Below, one piece after another: positions 1 through 8,572 of a stretch of 64,000 nt of DNA. The notes beneath the pieces are model-generated. The model was not told the origin of the DNA, searched no databases, and was given only the letters and a program-made list of their open reading frames with translations. The first letter of the stretch is position 1. Each line of letters begins with the position of its first letter. The translations under genes and the position numbers were made by a program. The stretch is from Solidesulfovibrio sp. (GTDB lineage Bacteria > Desulfobacterota > Desulfovibrionia > Desulfovibrionales > Desulfovibrionaceae): assembly GCF_029978005.1 (NCBI RefSeq), contig NZ_JARKOZ010000044.1:1-64000 (forward strand). The letters are read 5' to 3'.

Positions 1-196
1 CAATGTCTTTTCGTCCCCGGGCTTCCTTTTTCATTGGGGCTCATGTAGCATTGAAACGCTCCAGAATTCACGTTACCGTCATGCCGGTTTGACTGACAAG
101 TGGTTGTCTCGTGCAGAGGCGGCGTTGTTCCGGCCGTCCGAGGCGGTCGATGCGGCCTGGATGTTTTTTGTGACCGGGAAGCAACAGGGGGAAACG

Positions 197-2266
197 ATGT
201 CGCAATCCAAAACGTTGTTCGGTCGTCTGGGCTTCAGGTTGGGCGCCAGCTACGCCATTCTCGTCGTCGCCATCGCCGTTGTCGGATACACCGGCTTTCA
301 CGCCGCCAAAACCATCAGCGACAATCTCGACGCGCTCTTCACGCGTTTCCTGCCGAGCGTCGACTTCCTGATCGAGGCCGACCGGGACCTGCACCAGTTG
401 CTCGTGGCCGAGCGCACCATGATGTTCACGGAACCCGGCAGCGACGCCTACAAGGCGCAGCAGGACGTCTACAACCTCAACCTCAAACAGGCCAAGGACC
501 GGTTCGGCTCCTTCAAGGCCCTGACCACCACGCCCGAGGAAAAGCAGCTGGCCGGGCAGTTCGACCAGGCCCTGCGCCAGTGGGAAGGCGTTTCGGGCAA
601 GGTGCTCAAGGAGCGCCTGCGCGGCGACGAGGCGGGAACCGCCGCGGCCATGGCCCTGACCAAGGGCGAGGCCAACGAGAAGTTCGAGTTCGCCCGGGAA
701 TTCATCAACAAGCTGACGGAAGTGGAGCTCGGCTACGCCGACGAACGCAACAAGCAGTCCCAGGCCCTTTACGAGCAGTCGCGGCTGATCATCATGGGCC
801 TGACCGGGGCCATGGTGCTTTTCGCGGTGCTGACGGGCTGGCTCATCGTGCGCGGGGTGCGGCGCAGCCTCGGCGGCGAGCCCGAGGAGATCGCCGCCGT
901 CGCCCGGCGGGTGGCCGTGGGCGACCTCTCCGTGGATTTCCACGACGCGGCCCATCCGCAGAGCGTCTACGAGGCCATGCGGGCCATGGTCGCCTCCTCG
1001 GCCAAGGTGGCCGAGGCCGTGGCCAAGCTGGCCCAGGGGGACCTGGAGGTCAGCGTGACCGTCCGGTCCGAGGAGGACGTGCTCATGCGCGCCTTGAGCT
1101 CGCTCGTGCGGGCGGAAAAGGACATCGCCGCCCTGGCCGGCAAGCTGGCCATCGGCGACCTCGACGTGGCCGTGGCCCGGCGTTCGGAAAACGACGCCCT
1201 GCTCGCGGCCGTGGAGCGGCTGGTGGCGGCCGAGAAGCACGTGGCCGGCATCATGGAGCGCTTAAGCCAAGGCGACCTGACCTTTCGCGTGGACGCCCGC
1301 GACGAGGCCGACGCCCTCATGCGCTCCCTGGACGCGATGATCGTCAAGGTCGGCAGCGTCATCCGCGAGGTCCAGGGCGGCTCGATCAACGTGGCCTCGG
1401 GCAGCGAGGAGCTCAGCGCCTCCTCGTCCTCCCTGTCCCAGGGCTCCACCGAGCAGGCCGCGGCCATCGAGGAATCCTCCTCGGCCATGGAGGAGATGGC
1501 CGCCAGCATCGGCCAGACCGCGGACAACGCCAAGCAGACCGAGGCCATCGCCATCAAGGCGGCCAAGGACGCCCAGTCCTCGGGCGAGGCCGTGACCCAG
1601 ACCGTGTCGGCCATGAAGGCCATCGCCGGCAAGATCTCCATCATCGAGGAGATCGCCCGGCAGACGGACCAGCTGGCCTTAAACGCCGCCGTGGAGGCGG
1701 CCCGGGCCGGCGAGCACGGACGCGGCTTCGCCGTGGTCGCCTCGGAGGTGCGCAAGCTGGCCGAACGCAGCCAGGCCGCGGCCTCGGAGATCACCGGCAT
1801 TTCCCGCAACAGCACCCAGGTGGCCCAGCGTGCCGGGGAACTGCTCTCCAAGCTCGTGCCCGACATCCAGCGCACGGCCGACCTCATCCAGGAGATCAGC
1901 GCCTCGAGCCAGGAGCAGAGCCAGGGCGCGGTCCAGGTCAACACCGCCCTGCAGCAGCTCGACCTGGTCATCCAGCAAAACGCCTCGGCTTCCGAGGAGC
2001 TGGCTTCCACGGCCGAGGAACTTTCGGCCCAGGCCGAGCAGCTGCAAGCCAGCGTGAGCTTCTTCCGGATGCCCGGGACCCATGCCGCGCCGCCTTCGGT
2101 CCGTGCGGCGGCCCGTCCGGCGGTCCCGGCCCGCAAGCCCGGCGCGCCGACGGCCCAGGCCGGCGGCAAGGGCAACGGCAAGGCTCCCGGCAAGGGCAAC
2201 GGCGTCGGACCGGCCGGAAAGATCCCCCTGGAACCCCTCCAGGACGCCGATTTCGAACGCTTCTAG
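197..2266 (+). CDS. Methyl-accepting chemotaxis protein with tandem HAMP-like array and CheR-docking tail
   Basis: Chemoreceptor of 689 aa controlling the CheA kinase. I chose the ATG at 197 because an AGGGGG ribosome site precedes it; the upstream in-frame start at 89 has none. A membrane helix at residues 14-34, a periplasmic four-helix-bundle-type sensor at 35-197 and a second helix at 198-219 lead into four GDL-containing HAMP-like units. Their GDL glycines are at residues 242, 281, 320 and 359. The conserved signalling hairpin tip ([20 protein letters not shown]) lies near residue 500. An Ala/Pro/Gly-rich tail ends in DFERF, which fits the x-aromatic-x-x-aromatic pentapeptide that tethers CheR/CheB. 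The ligand cannot be told. The family assignment is certain; the HAMP reading is mine. Confidence 0.95.
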   Translation: MSQSKTLFGRLGFRLGASYAILVVAIAVVGYTGFHAAKTISDNLDALFTRFLPSVDFLIEADRDLHQLLVAERTMMFTEPGSDAYKAQQDVYNLNLKQAKDRFGSFKALTTTPEEKQLAGQFDQALRQWEGVSGKVLKERLRGDEAGTAAAMALTKGEANEKFEFAREFINKLTEVELGYADERNKQSQALYEQSRLIIMGLTGAMVLFAVLTGWLIVRGVRRSLGGEPEEIAAVARRVAVGDLSVDFHDAAHPQSVYEAMRAMVASSAKVAEAVAKLAQGDLEVSVTVRSEEDVLMRALSSLVRAEKDIAALAGKLAIGDLDVAVARRSENDALLAAVERLVAAEKHVAGIMERLSQGDLTFRVDARDEADALMRSLDAMIVKVGSVIREVQGGSINVASGSEELSASSSSLSQGSTEQAAAIEESSSAMEEMAASIGQTADNAKQTEAIAIKAAKDAQSSGEAVTQTVSAMKAIAGKISIIEEIARQTDQLALNAAVEAARAGEHGRGFAVVASEVRKLAERSQAAASEITGISRNSTQVAQRAGELLSKLVPDIQRTADLIQEISASSQEQSQGAVQVNTALQQLDLVIQQNASASEELASTAEELSAQAEQLQASVSFFRMPGTHAAPPSVRAAARPAVPARKPGAPTAQAGGKGNGKAPGKGNGVGPAGKIPLEPLQDADFERF

Positions 2267-2287
2267 GGCACGGGCCTCATCGGCGTC

Positions 2288-2324
2288 GCGGCGGCCCGGA
2301 GCGGTCCGGGCCGCCGCCGCGTTT
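2288..2324 (+). terminator. GC-rich hairpin after the chemoreceptor
   Basis: A perfect 13-bp stem (2288-2300 with 2305-2317, loop GCGG) lies 21 bases after the stop codon and is followed only by CGCGTTT. The T-run is weak, so termination is plausible but not certain. Confidence 0.5.
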
Positions 2325-2403
2325 CCGTGGTTTCGTCGCCGGGCCGTGTTGCCCGGGGCCGGGGAAGCTGCTAACGCCTTTCCCAATCAAGGAGACGCCC
2401 GAC

Positions 2404-3744
2404 ATGATGGAAGCCGCCTGCGCCAAGGCCCCCGTGGACACCGCCATACCGGTCCTCGGGCCGGCCAAGATCCCTTCGCCCCTGCCGTACTGCCGTTTCG
2501 ACGACGACGCCCGAGCGCGCATCGAACTCGACGCCCGGGAATTCGGCGAGGGCAGCGGCCCGTGCCTGGCCGAATTCGAGGCGGCCGGGCCCCGCAGCCG
2601 CATCTACTACGACTCCTCCAAGGTCAAGGCAGCCATCGTCACCTGCGGCGGCCTGTGCCCGGGCTTAAACGACGTCATCCGGGCCATCGTCATGGAAGCC
2701 CACCACAACTACCACGCGGCCGGCGTGCTCGGCATCCGCTTCGGCCTGCAGGGCTTCATCGAGTCCTACGGCCACGCCCCGGTGGAGCTCACCCCGGAAA
2801 ACGTCTCGGACATCCACCAGTTCGGCGGCACCGTGCTCGGTTCCAGCCGCGGCCCGCAAAAGCCCGAGGACATCGCCGACGCCCTGGAACGCCTCAACGT
2901 GGCCATGCTCTTCGTCATCGGCGGCGACGGCACCATGAAGGCCGCCCGGCGCATCCAGGAGGAGATCGCCCGGCGCGGCTCCAAGATCAGCATCATCGGC
3001 GTGCCCAAGACCATCGACAACGACATCAACCTCGTGCCCCAGTCCTTCGGCTTCGACACGGCCGTGGAAAAGGCCACCGAGGCCATCCGCTGCGCCCACA
3101 CCGAGGCCATCGGCGTGCTCAACGGCGTGGGCCTGGTCAAGGTCATGGGCCGCGAGTCCGGGTTCATCGCCGCCCAGGCCACGCTGGCCCTCAAGGAAGT
3201 CAACTACGTGCTGGTGCCGGAATACCCCTTCGCCCTGACCGGTCCGCGCGGGCTTTTGCCCTCGCTGGAGGAGCGGCTGCGGGGCCGGGGCCATGCCGTG
3301 ATCGTGGCCGCCGAGGGCGCGGGCCAGGACCTGCTGCCGGACACGGGCCTGCGCGACGCCTCGGGCAACCCGGTGCTCGGGGACATCGCCGAGTTTCTGG
3401 CCTGCGAGATCGAGGCCTATTTCCGCGAGCGCGCCATGCCCATGACGCTCAAGTTCATCGATCCGAGCTACATCGTGCGCTCGGTGCCGGCCAACGCCAA
3501 CGACCGGGTCTACTGCGGATTTCTGGGTCAAAACGCCGTGCACGCCGCCATGGCCGGCAAGACGGGCATGGTGGTCTCCAGGCTCGGCTCGCGTTACGTG
3601 CACCTGCCGCTCGACCTCGTGACGCTGCGGCGCAAAAAGCTCAACATCGCCTCGGACTACTGGCGCTCGGTCATCGAGTCCACGGGCCAGCATGCCGTGA
3701 CGCCCTTCACCGACGATCCCGCCATTTTCTGCCCCACCGCCTGA
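2404..3744 (+). CDS. pfkA: 6-phosphofructokinase, ATP-dependent type predicted
   Basis: Phosphorylates fructose 6-phosphate in glycolysis. The product is 446 aa, near the roughly 450-460 aa of the long Treponema/plant/trypanosome-like group and longer than E. coli PfkA. Visible motifs are GGLCPGLND (82-90), GGDGT (173-177), PKTIDND (201-207) and MGRESG (249-254). In E. coli PfkA numbering it has Gly at position 104 and Lys at position 124. Pyrophosphate enzymes carry Asp104/Lys124; Gly104/Lys124 is the pattern of the atypical ATP-using group, so I infer ATP as donor. AAGGAG precedes the tandem ATG pair at 2404/2407. No operon partner is seen. Confidence 0.92.
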   Translation: MMEAACAKAPVDTAIPVLGPAKIPSPLPYCRFDDDARARIELDAREFGEGSGPCLAEFEAAGPRSRIYYDSSKVKAAIVTCGGLCPGLNDVIRAIVMEAHHNYHAAGVLGIRFGLQGFIESYGHAPVELTPENVSDIHQFGGTVLGSSRGPQKPEDIADALERLNVAMLFVIGGDGTMKAARRIQEEIARRGSKISIIGVPKTIDNDINLVPQSFGFDTAVEKATEAIRCAHTEAIGVLNGVGLVKVMGRESGFIAAQATLALKEVNYVLVPEYPFALTGPRGLLPSLEERLRGRGHAVIVAAEGAGQDLLPDTGLRDASGNPVLGDIAEFLACEIEAYFRERAMPMTLKFIDPSYIVRSVPANANDRVYCGFLGQNAVHAAMAGKTGMVVSRLGSRYVHLPLDLVTLRRKKLNIASDYWRSVIESTGQHAVTPFTDDPAIFCPTA

Positions 3745-3790
3745 GCGCGAAAGACCCGCTCCACCCGGGGAGGCCCGGCCGCCTTCCCGG

Positions 3791-3821
3791 GACGGCGGCC
3801 CGCCGCGCGTCGCTTCTTTTT
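3791..3821 (+). terminator. Probable terminator of the phosphofructokinase gene
   Basis: The stem GACGGCGGC/GCCGCGCGTC with a one-base bulge (3791-3811) is followed by the T-rich stretch TTCTTTT. It lies 47 bases after the stop. Confidence 0.5.
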
Positions 3822-3972
3822 CTCTGGGCCGCGTCCCCCCCGGTCGCGATCGAAGGATCGGGTAATCTTTTCCGAGGAATGTGACTGGCCCAGGCGGCCG
3901 GCAGACACTAGCATGCAGGGCGTTCCCCGGTCGCCGCGACGCGTTCGGGCGGCCAGAACACAAGGCGCAGTC

Positions 3973-4068
3973 AGGCAATTCAGTCACTTCATGCCCTCGC
4001 GCATCCACTTCGGGGCCGGTTCCCTGGAAAAGCTCGGCAGCGAGCCGCTGCCGGGCAGGAAAGCCCTG
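3973..4068 (+). pseudogene. 5' remnant of an iron-containing alcohol dehydrogenase
   Basis: About 32 codons read QFSHFMPSRIHFGAGSLEKL and on through LPGRKAL. This matches the N-terminus of group III iron-dependent alcohol dehydrogenases (consensus of the kind F-x-P-T-R-I-x-F-G-x-G-x-L, then LPG-K-K-A-L-I-V). Homology stops abruptly at 4068: the frame runs into Arg/Asp-rich sequence, and a rho-independent terminator follows at once. The nucleotide- and iron-binding parts are missing. I infer an internal deletion that removed the body of the gene and left its first codons beside its own or a foreign terminator. Confidence 0.6.
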
Positions 4069-4094
4069 CAAGCCCGCCGGGACGACGATCGGGA

Positions 4095-4130
4095 CGGGGA
4101 AGGGCGGTTGTCCGCCTTTCCCCGTTTTTT
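4095..4130 (+). terminator. Strong rho-independent terminator
   Basis: The stem CGGGGAAGGGCGG / CCGCCTTTCCCCG (4095-4107 with 4112-4124, one G-U pair, loop TTGT) is followed by TTTTTT (4125-4130). It reads on the plus strand, so it belongs to the vanished alcohol-dehydrogenase transcript or its successor. The convergent shikimate kinase stop codon overlaps its last T. Confidence 0.85.
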
Positions 4131-4663
4131 CATTCCGCCCGCCAGGCGGCCAGGGCGCGCAGGGCGAAGTCCAGCAGTTCGTCGATGCCGCGCTCGGGCA
4201 GGCAGGCGTGGGCGCAGGCGAGGTAGAGGGGCTCGCGTTCGGCCAGGGTGGCGGCGATCTCCTCGCGAAGGCCGAGGGCGGTCAGTTTCGGCCGTTGCGC
4301 CTCGTTGAGGTCGGCCATGAGCCGTTCGACCAGCCGATCGGGGTCGGCCTGGAGGTAGAAGACCAGGCCGTGCGACAGGATCTCCCGGTTTTCCGGCAGG
4401 AGCACCGCGCCGCCGCCCGTGGCCACCACCTGGCCCGGGCGTTTGCCGGTCTCGGCCAGGATGGCCGCCTCGGCCCGGCGGAAGGCGTCCCAGCCTTCCC
4501 GGGCGACCAGATCGGCGATGGTCTCGCCGCGTACTTCCACGAAGACTGCATCGAGGTCGGTGAAAGGCCGGCCCAGGCGTTCGGCCAGGCGTTTGCCGAG
4601 GGTGGTCTTGCCCGAGGCCCGGGGGCCGATGAGGTAGATGTTGCGGTCGTCGGCTGGGGGCAT
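4130..4663 (-). CDS. aroK: Shikimate kinase
   Basis: Phosphorylates shikimate at the 3-hydroxyl in the chorismate pathway. The product is 177 aa, typical for AroK. The P-loop GPRASGKTT is at residues 13-21. FTDLD supplies the substrate/Mg Asp, GGGAV is the shikimate-binding glycine triplet, and the lid arginine is in EAQRPKL. GGAG precedes the ATG at 4663. It is a single gene, convergent with the terminated remnant and divergent from the ECF sigma factor. No other shikimate-pathway gene is nearby. Confidence 0.93.
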   Translation of the reverse strand: MPPADDRNIYLIGPRASGKTTLGKRLAERLGRPFTDLDAVFVEVRGETIADLVAREGWDAFRRAEAAILAETGKRPGQVVATGGGAVLLPENREILSHGLVFYLQADPDRLVERLMADLNEAQRPKLTALGLREEIAATLAEREPLYLACAHACLPERGIDELLDFALRALAAWRAE

Positions 4664-4821
4664 GGCGCGCTCCGGGATGGGCTGGCGGGCGCGATGCCCG
4701 CCGCGCCCGGGAAATAGCGTCCGCCCGCCGGTTTGTCGAGCCGGGGGTGTAACCGGACGGGCCGTTGCCGCGCCTGAACCGTCGTCATGGGGCCGTCGCG
4801 GCCGCGTGACCAGAAATCACG

Positions 4822-5406
4822 ATGTGGCGGTTCACGGAGATGGCAGGCGGCGAGGCACGACCGGAGGGCATTGACGACGCTTCCCTGGCCCGCAAGGCGG
4901 CGGGGGGCGACCAGCGGGCTTTCGCCGTGCTGGTGGCGCGGCACAAGGCGGCCGTGCTGCACGTGGTCTCCCGGTTCTGCGACGATCCCGACGGCCTGGA
5001 GGACCTGACCCAGGAGGTCTTCGTCAAGGCCTACCTGAACCTCGGCGCGTTGCGAAACGGCGCGGTCTTTCGCGGCTGGCTGCACCGCATCGCCGCCAAC
5101 ACCTGCATCGACTGGCTGCGCCGACGCAAGGCCGAGGCCGGGCTCGTGGACGGCCTGGAGGACGGTCTGGCCGACGAGCGCGACCAGGAGCGCCTGGAGG
5201 CCCGCGAGGCCCGCCGCCGCCTCGAATCGGCCATGGCCTCGGTCCTGTGCCAGAAGGACCGGGCGCTCATGGTTCTGCTCGGGCTCGAGGGCAAGAGCGT
5301 GGAAGAAGTGGCGACCATCACCGGCCTGTCCCGGGTCAACGTCAAGGTGCGGGCCTTTCGGGCTAGACGCAAGTTGCGTGAATTTTTGGAGAAAGATTAT
5401 GCCTAA
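4822..5406 (+). CDS. ECF-type RNA polymerase sigma factor
   Basis: Sigma-70 family, extracytoplasmic-function class, 194 aa, with only regions 2 and 4. Region 2.2 reads DLTQEVFVKAYLNL, followed by FRGWLHRIAANTCIDWLRRR. Region 4 is VEEVATITGLSRVNVKVRAFRARRKL in the C-terminal 50 residues, which is the helix-turn-helix for the -35 element. Its last codons overlap the next gene by 8 bases, and GGAG sits inside its 3' end, so the two are translationally coupled. The start is uncertain: neither 4822 nor the ATG at 4840 has a good ribosome site. Confidence 0.9.
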   Translation: MWRFTEMAGGEARPEGIDDASLARKAAGGDQRAFAVLVARHKAAVLHVVSRFCDDPDGLEDLTQEVFVKAYLNLGALRNGAVFRGWLHRIAANTCIDWLRRRKAEAGLVDGLEDGLADERDQERLEAREARRRLESAMASVLCQKDRALMVLLGLEGKSVEEVATITGLSRVNVKVRAFRARRKLREFLEKDYA

Positions 5407-5809
5407 CAACTGGCGACGGCTCATGGGGCGCTTTGCCGGCACGGCCTGCGTCCTCGTCCTCGGCCTGGGAATCGGCTGGGCGGCGGCCACCTGGCGGGCC
5501 ACCCACGAGATGCGGGACCGGGACGCGGCCGCCTTGGACGTCAGCCGGGAGCGGGTGGACGCCGAGGAAATGCGCCTTCTCGACCTCGATCCCGAGCAGC
5601 GACGCCGGTTCCAGGAGACGAGGAACGAGGTCTTCCTGGAGATGCAGCGGCTGATCGGCCGCAGTCGCCCCGAGATCGAGGGCATCCTGCGGCGCAGCGA
5701 CGAGAAGATCCGGCCCATGCTCTCGCCGCGCCAGCTGGCCATCTACGACCGGCTGGAAAAAAGCCGCCGCCAGGGCCTGCCCGAACGCCCCGTGGGCGCG
5801 GACGACTGA
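5399..5809 (+). CDS. Small membrane-anchored periplasmic protein, putative sigma-factor partner
   Basis: Protein of 136 aa with one N-terminal membrane helix (about 14-31) and a charged, all-helical periplasmic part. DLDPEQRRRFQETRNEV and LSPRQLAIYDRLEK resemble the paired LTxxQ/LSPEQ helices of Spy/CpxP and CnrX-like metal-resistance sensors. Its overlap with the ECF sigma gene suggests it senses envelope or metal stress and feeds back on that sigma factor. No zinc-binding anti-sigma (ZAS) HxxxCxxC motif is present, so a classical anti-sigma role is not shown. Confidence 0.65.
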   Translation: MPNNWRRLMGRFAGTACVLVLGLGIGWAAATWRATHEMRDRDAAALDVSRERVDAEEMRLLDLDPEQRRRFQETRNEVFLEMQRLIGRSRPEIEGILRRSDEKIRPMLSPRQLAIYDRLEKSRRQGLPERPVGADD

Positions 5810-5827
5810 GCCGCCCCGTCAAGCCGC

Positions 5828-8371
5828 CTATTCGTTGCGCAGATAGGGCCAGGCCTTGTCCGACAGGGCGCGCAGCACGCCGGCCAGCCCGAGCACGAGG
5901 GTCAGGCCGGTTGCGATGCCCACGGCGGCCACGGCCGGCCCCGGGAAGAAGCGGAACGGCAGCTCCATGAACGACGTCACGAAGGCCCAGGAAAGGGCCG
6001 CGCCGAGCCCGAGCGCCGTGAACCCCGCCAGCACGCCGAGAAAGGCGTTTTCCGCCAGCAGCATGGCCAGCACCTGCCGGCGGCTCGCGCCGCACACCTT
6101 GCACAAGACCGCCTCGTAGCGCCGACGCCGCATGCCGGCGGCCATGGTCTGGACCAGCACCAGCATGCCGACCAGCAGCGTCGCCCCGGCGGCGGCGGAC
6201 ACGGCCCCGGCCACCTTGTCGGCGATGGCCAGGACGTCGGTCAGGGCGTCGCCGATGCCGATGGCCGTGACGTTGGGAAAGCGGTCCGTGACCGCGGCGA
6301 AGACCGCCTCGCCCGGGTTGTCCTTGCCCGCGCCGTCCACGTAGGCCGTGGCCAGGTGGGTCATGGGCAGGCCGTCAAGGCTTCCCGGCGAAAAGACGAA
6401 CACGTAGTTGATGCCGAGGCTCAGCCAGTCCACCCGGCGCAGGCTGGCCACCGTCGCCGTGATCTCGCGGCCGAGCACGTTGACCGTCACCGCGTCCCCG
6501 ACGCCGAGCCCCAGGCCCTTGGCCACCCCTTCCTCCAGCGAGACCAGCGGGGGCCCGGCGTAGCCGGCCGGCCACCAGCTTCCGGCGACGACGCGGCTGC
6601 CCCGTGGCGGGCTTGCGGCGAAGGTCAGCCCCCGGTCGCCCTGCACGGCCCAGCGGGCGTCCTCGTCCACCTCCACCGTTTCGACGGGCGCGTCCTTGAT
6701 CCGGGCGATGCGGCCCCGGATCATGGGCGAGGACTCCACGCGCGTCACGCCGGGCGTGCCTTCCGTCACGGCCAGGAAATCGGCCAACTGCCCGGGCTGG
6801 ATGTCCACGAAGAAAAAGGCCGGTGCGGTCTTGGGGATGTCTTCGGTGGCGGCCTGGCGGAAATTGGCCTCCACCTGCGTCATGGCGCAAAGGGCGGTCA
6901 GCCCCAGGCCCAGGGCGGCCAGCACCGGCCCGACCTGGTTGCCCGGCCGCGACAGGGCGCGAAGGGCCAGCCCCACCGGGCCGTGGCGGCGTCCGGGCAG
7001 CCGGGCCAGACGCACGGCCAGCCAGGCGAAGAGCCGAAAAAGCGCCATGGCCCCGAGCACGGCGGCCACGAACCCGAGCCCCAGGCGGCGGCTCGGCGAA
7101 ACGGCCACGGCCAGGGCGGCCAGGGCGGCCAAACAAACCAGGCCCGGCAGCCTGGCGGTCAGGGTCGGCCGGGACAGATGGGGCACGGAGTAGCCCCTGA
7201 AAAGGAGCAAGGGCGGGGAGGCGGCGGCCGTGGCCAGGTGCGGCAGGGCAAAGCCCAGTGTGGTCAGCGCGCCGCAAAGCCCGGCCAGGGCCAGGGCCTC
7301 CGGAAACGGACCCGGGGACAGGGCGGCGGGCAGGAACCGGGAGAGCAGCGGCCCGGCCAGGGGCGGCGCGGCCGCGCCCAGCGCCAGTCCGGCCACGATG
7401 CCGAGCCCGGCCAGGGCGGAAACGACAAGGAGATAGGTCAGGGCGACCACGCGACGCGGCGCGCCCAGGCACTTGAGGATGGCGATGGAGGGCGTGCGGC
7501 CGGCCAGATAGCCCGAAGCGGCCTGGGACACGCCGATGCCGCCGAGGAGCAGGGCGGCCAGGGCGACAAGACCCGTGGCGGCCGTGAGCCGGTCCATGAA
7601 GCGCGACAGCCCCGGCTGGGCTGCGGCGGCGTCCCGGATGCGCCAGCCGGCGGTGGGGAATTCCCGGCGCAGTCCCTCGGCCAGGGCCTTGGCGTCGGAA
7701 CCGGGCGGGAGCTTGACCCGGTAGTAGTGGCGGGTGAGGCTGCCGGGGCCGGTCAGGCCGGCCTTTTCCAGGGTTTTCGCCTGCACCAGCAGGCGCGGTC
7801 CCAGGGTGGAGAAGCCGGCCGAGGCGTCGGATTCGCGGCCGAGGCTCGCCCGCACGACGTAGGTGGCGTCGGCCACCCGGATCAGATCGCCGACCGTGAG
7901 CCCCAGGCGCGAGAGCAGCTCCGGCGCGGCGGCCGCGCCGGGCAGGCCGTCGCGTACGCCCAGGGCCTCGGCCAGGGACTGGGGCGGGTCGAGGAGCACC
8001 TCGCCGTACAGGGGATAGGCGTCGTCAACGGCTCGCAGGGTGGCCAGGGCGCGCTTGCCCGGGCCGTCGCCGCGTCGGGCCATGGTCTGCATGGAGACGA
8101 GGTGGGACACCCGACCCAGGGCGGACAGGGCGGCCAGTTCCTCGGGCGAGGCCGGCCGCTGGGACAGGGCCGCCTCCAGGTCTCCGCCGAGCAGGGCGGC
8201 CGCGTCCCGGGCCAGGGCGTCGGCATGGGAGGCGGCCAGGCTTCCCACGCCGGCCACCGCGCCCACGCCCAAGGCCAGGCAGGCCAGAAAGACGCCGAAG
8301 CCCCGCAGGCCGGCGCGCAGTTCCCGGCGCGCCAGGCGCGCGGCAAGGCGGAAGTCGTCCAGCAAACGCAT
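5828..8371 (-). CDS. FtsX-type ABC transporter permease (YbbP-like)
   Basis: Membrane protein of 847 aa in the MacB/FtsX permease superfamily. It has an N-terminal helix after the basic MRLLDDFRLAARLARRELR start, a large periplasmic part and two FtsX blocks, one at mid-protein (GYLAGRTPSIAILKCLGAP) and one at the C-terminus (RRRRYEAVLCKVCGASRRQV). This is the YbbP/lipoprotein-release-like two-block layout. I start it at 8371, where AAGGA precedes the ATG, instead of the longer frame opening at 8515. The YbbA-type ATPase that normally sits just upstream is absent. Confidence 0.85.
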   Translation of the reverse strand: MRLLDDFRLAARLARRELRAGLRGFGVFLACLALGVGAVAGVGSLAASHADALARDAAALLGGDLEAALSQRPASPEELAALSALGRVSHLVSMQTMARRGDGPGKRALATLRAVDDAYPLYGEVLLDPPQSLAEALGVRDGLPGAAAAPELLSRLGLTVGDLIRVADATYVVRASLGRESDASAGFSTLGPRLLVQAKTLEKAGLTGPGSLTRHYYRVKLPPGSDAKALAEGLRREFPTAGWRIRDAAAAQPGLSRFMDRLTAATGLVALAALLLGGIGVSQAASGYLAGRTPSIAILKCLGAPRRVVALTYLLVVSALAGLGIVAGLALGAAAPPLAGPLLSRFLPAALSPGPFPEALALAGLCGALTTLGFALPHLATAAASPPLLLFRGYSVPHLSRPTLTARLPGLVCLAALAALAVAVSPSRRLGLGFVAAVLGAMALFRLFAWLAVRLARLPGRRHGPVGLALRALSRPGNQVGPVLAALGLGLTALCAMTQVEANFRQAATEDIPKTAPAFFFVDIQPGQLADFLAVTEGTPGVTRVESSPMIRGRIARIKDAPVETVEVDEDARWAVQGDRGLTFAASPPRGSRVVAGSWWPAGYAGPPLVSLEEGVAKGLGLGVGDAVTVNVLGREITATVASLRRVDWLSLGINYVFVFSPGSLDGLPMTHLATAYVDGAGKDNPGEAVFAAVTDRFPNVTAIGIGDALTDVLAIADKVAGAVSAAAGATLLVGMLVLVQTMAAGMRRRRYEAVLCKVCGASRRQVLAMLLAENAFLGVLAGFTALGLGAALSWAFVTSFMELPFRFFPGPAVAAVGIATGLTLVLGLAGVLRALSDKAWPYLRNE

Positions 8372-8572
8372 GGTGGTCCTTGGCCTTGGAACGTATGGGA
8401 AAAGCCGACGGACGTCCATCCGCTTCCCGGAAGCCTCCATTTTGCGTTGCAAGGGAACGGGAAATAGGCCAATTGTCAGGACTGCGGCAATACGCGCGTT
8501 TCGGCCCGGATTCACAGGACTCGCATCTTGGGCCGCTCACTGGGAAAAGAAACGACAGAGGGGGAGCGGGCC

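Noticed and set aside
2404-3744. Pyrophosphate-dependent phosphofructokinase
   Set aside because: The key position reads GGDGT (Gly104), not Asp. Lys124 alone occurs also in ATP-using relatives.
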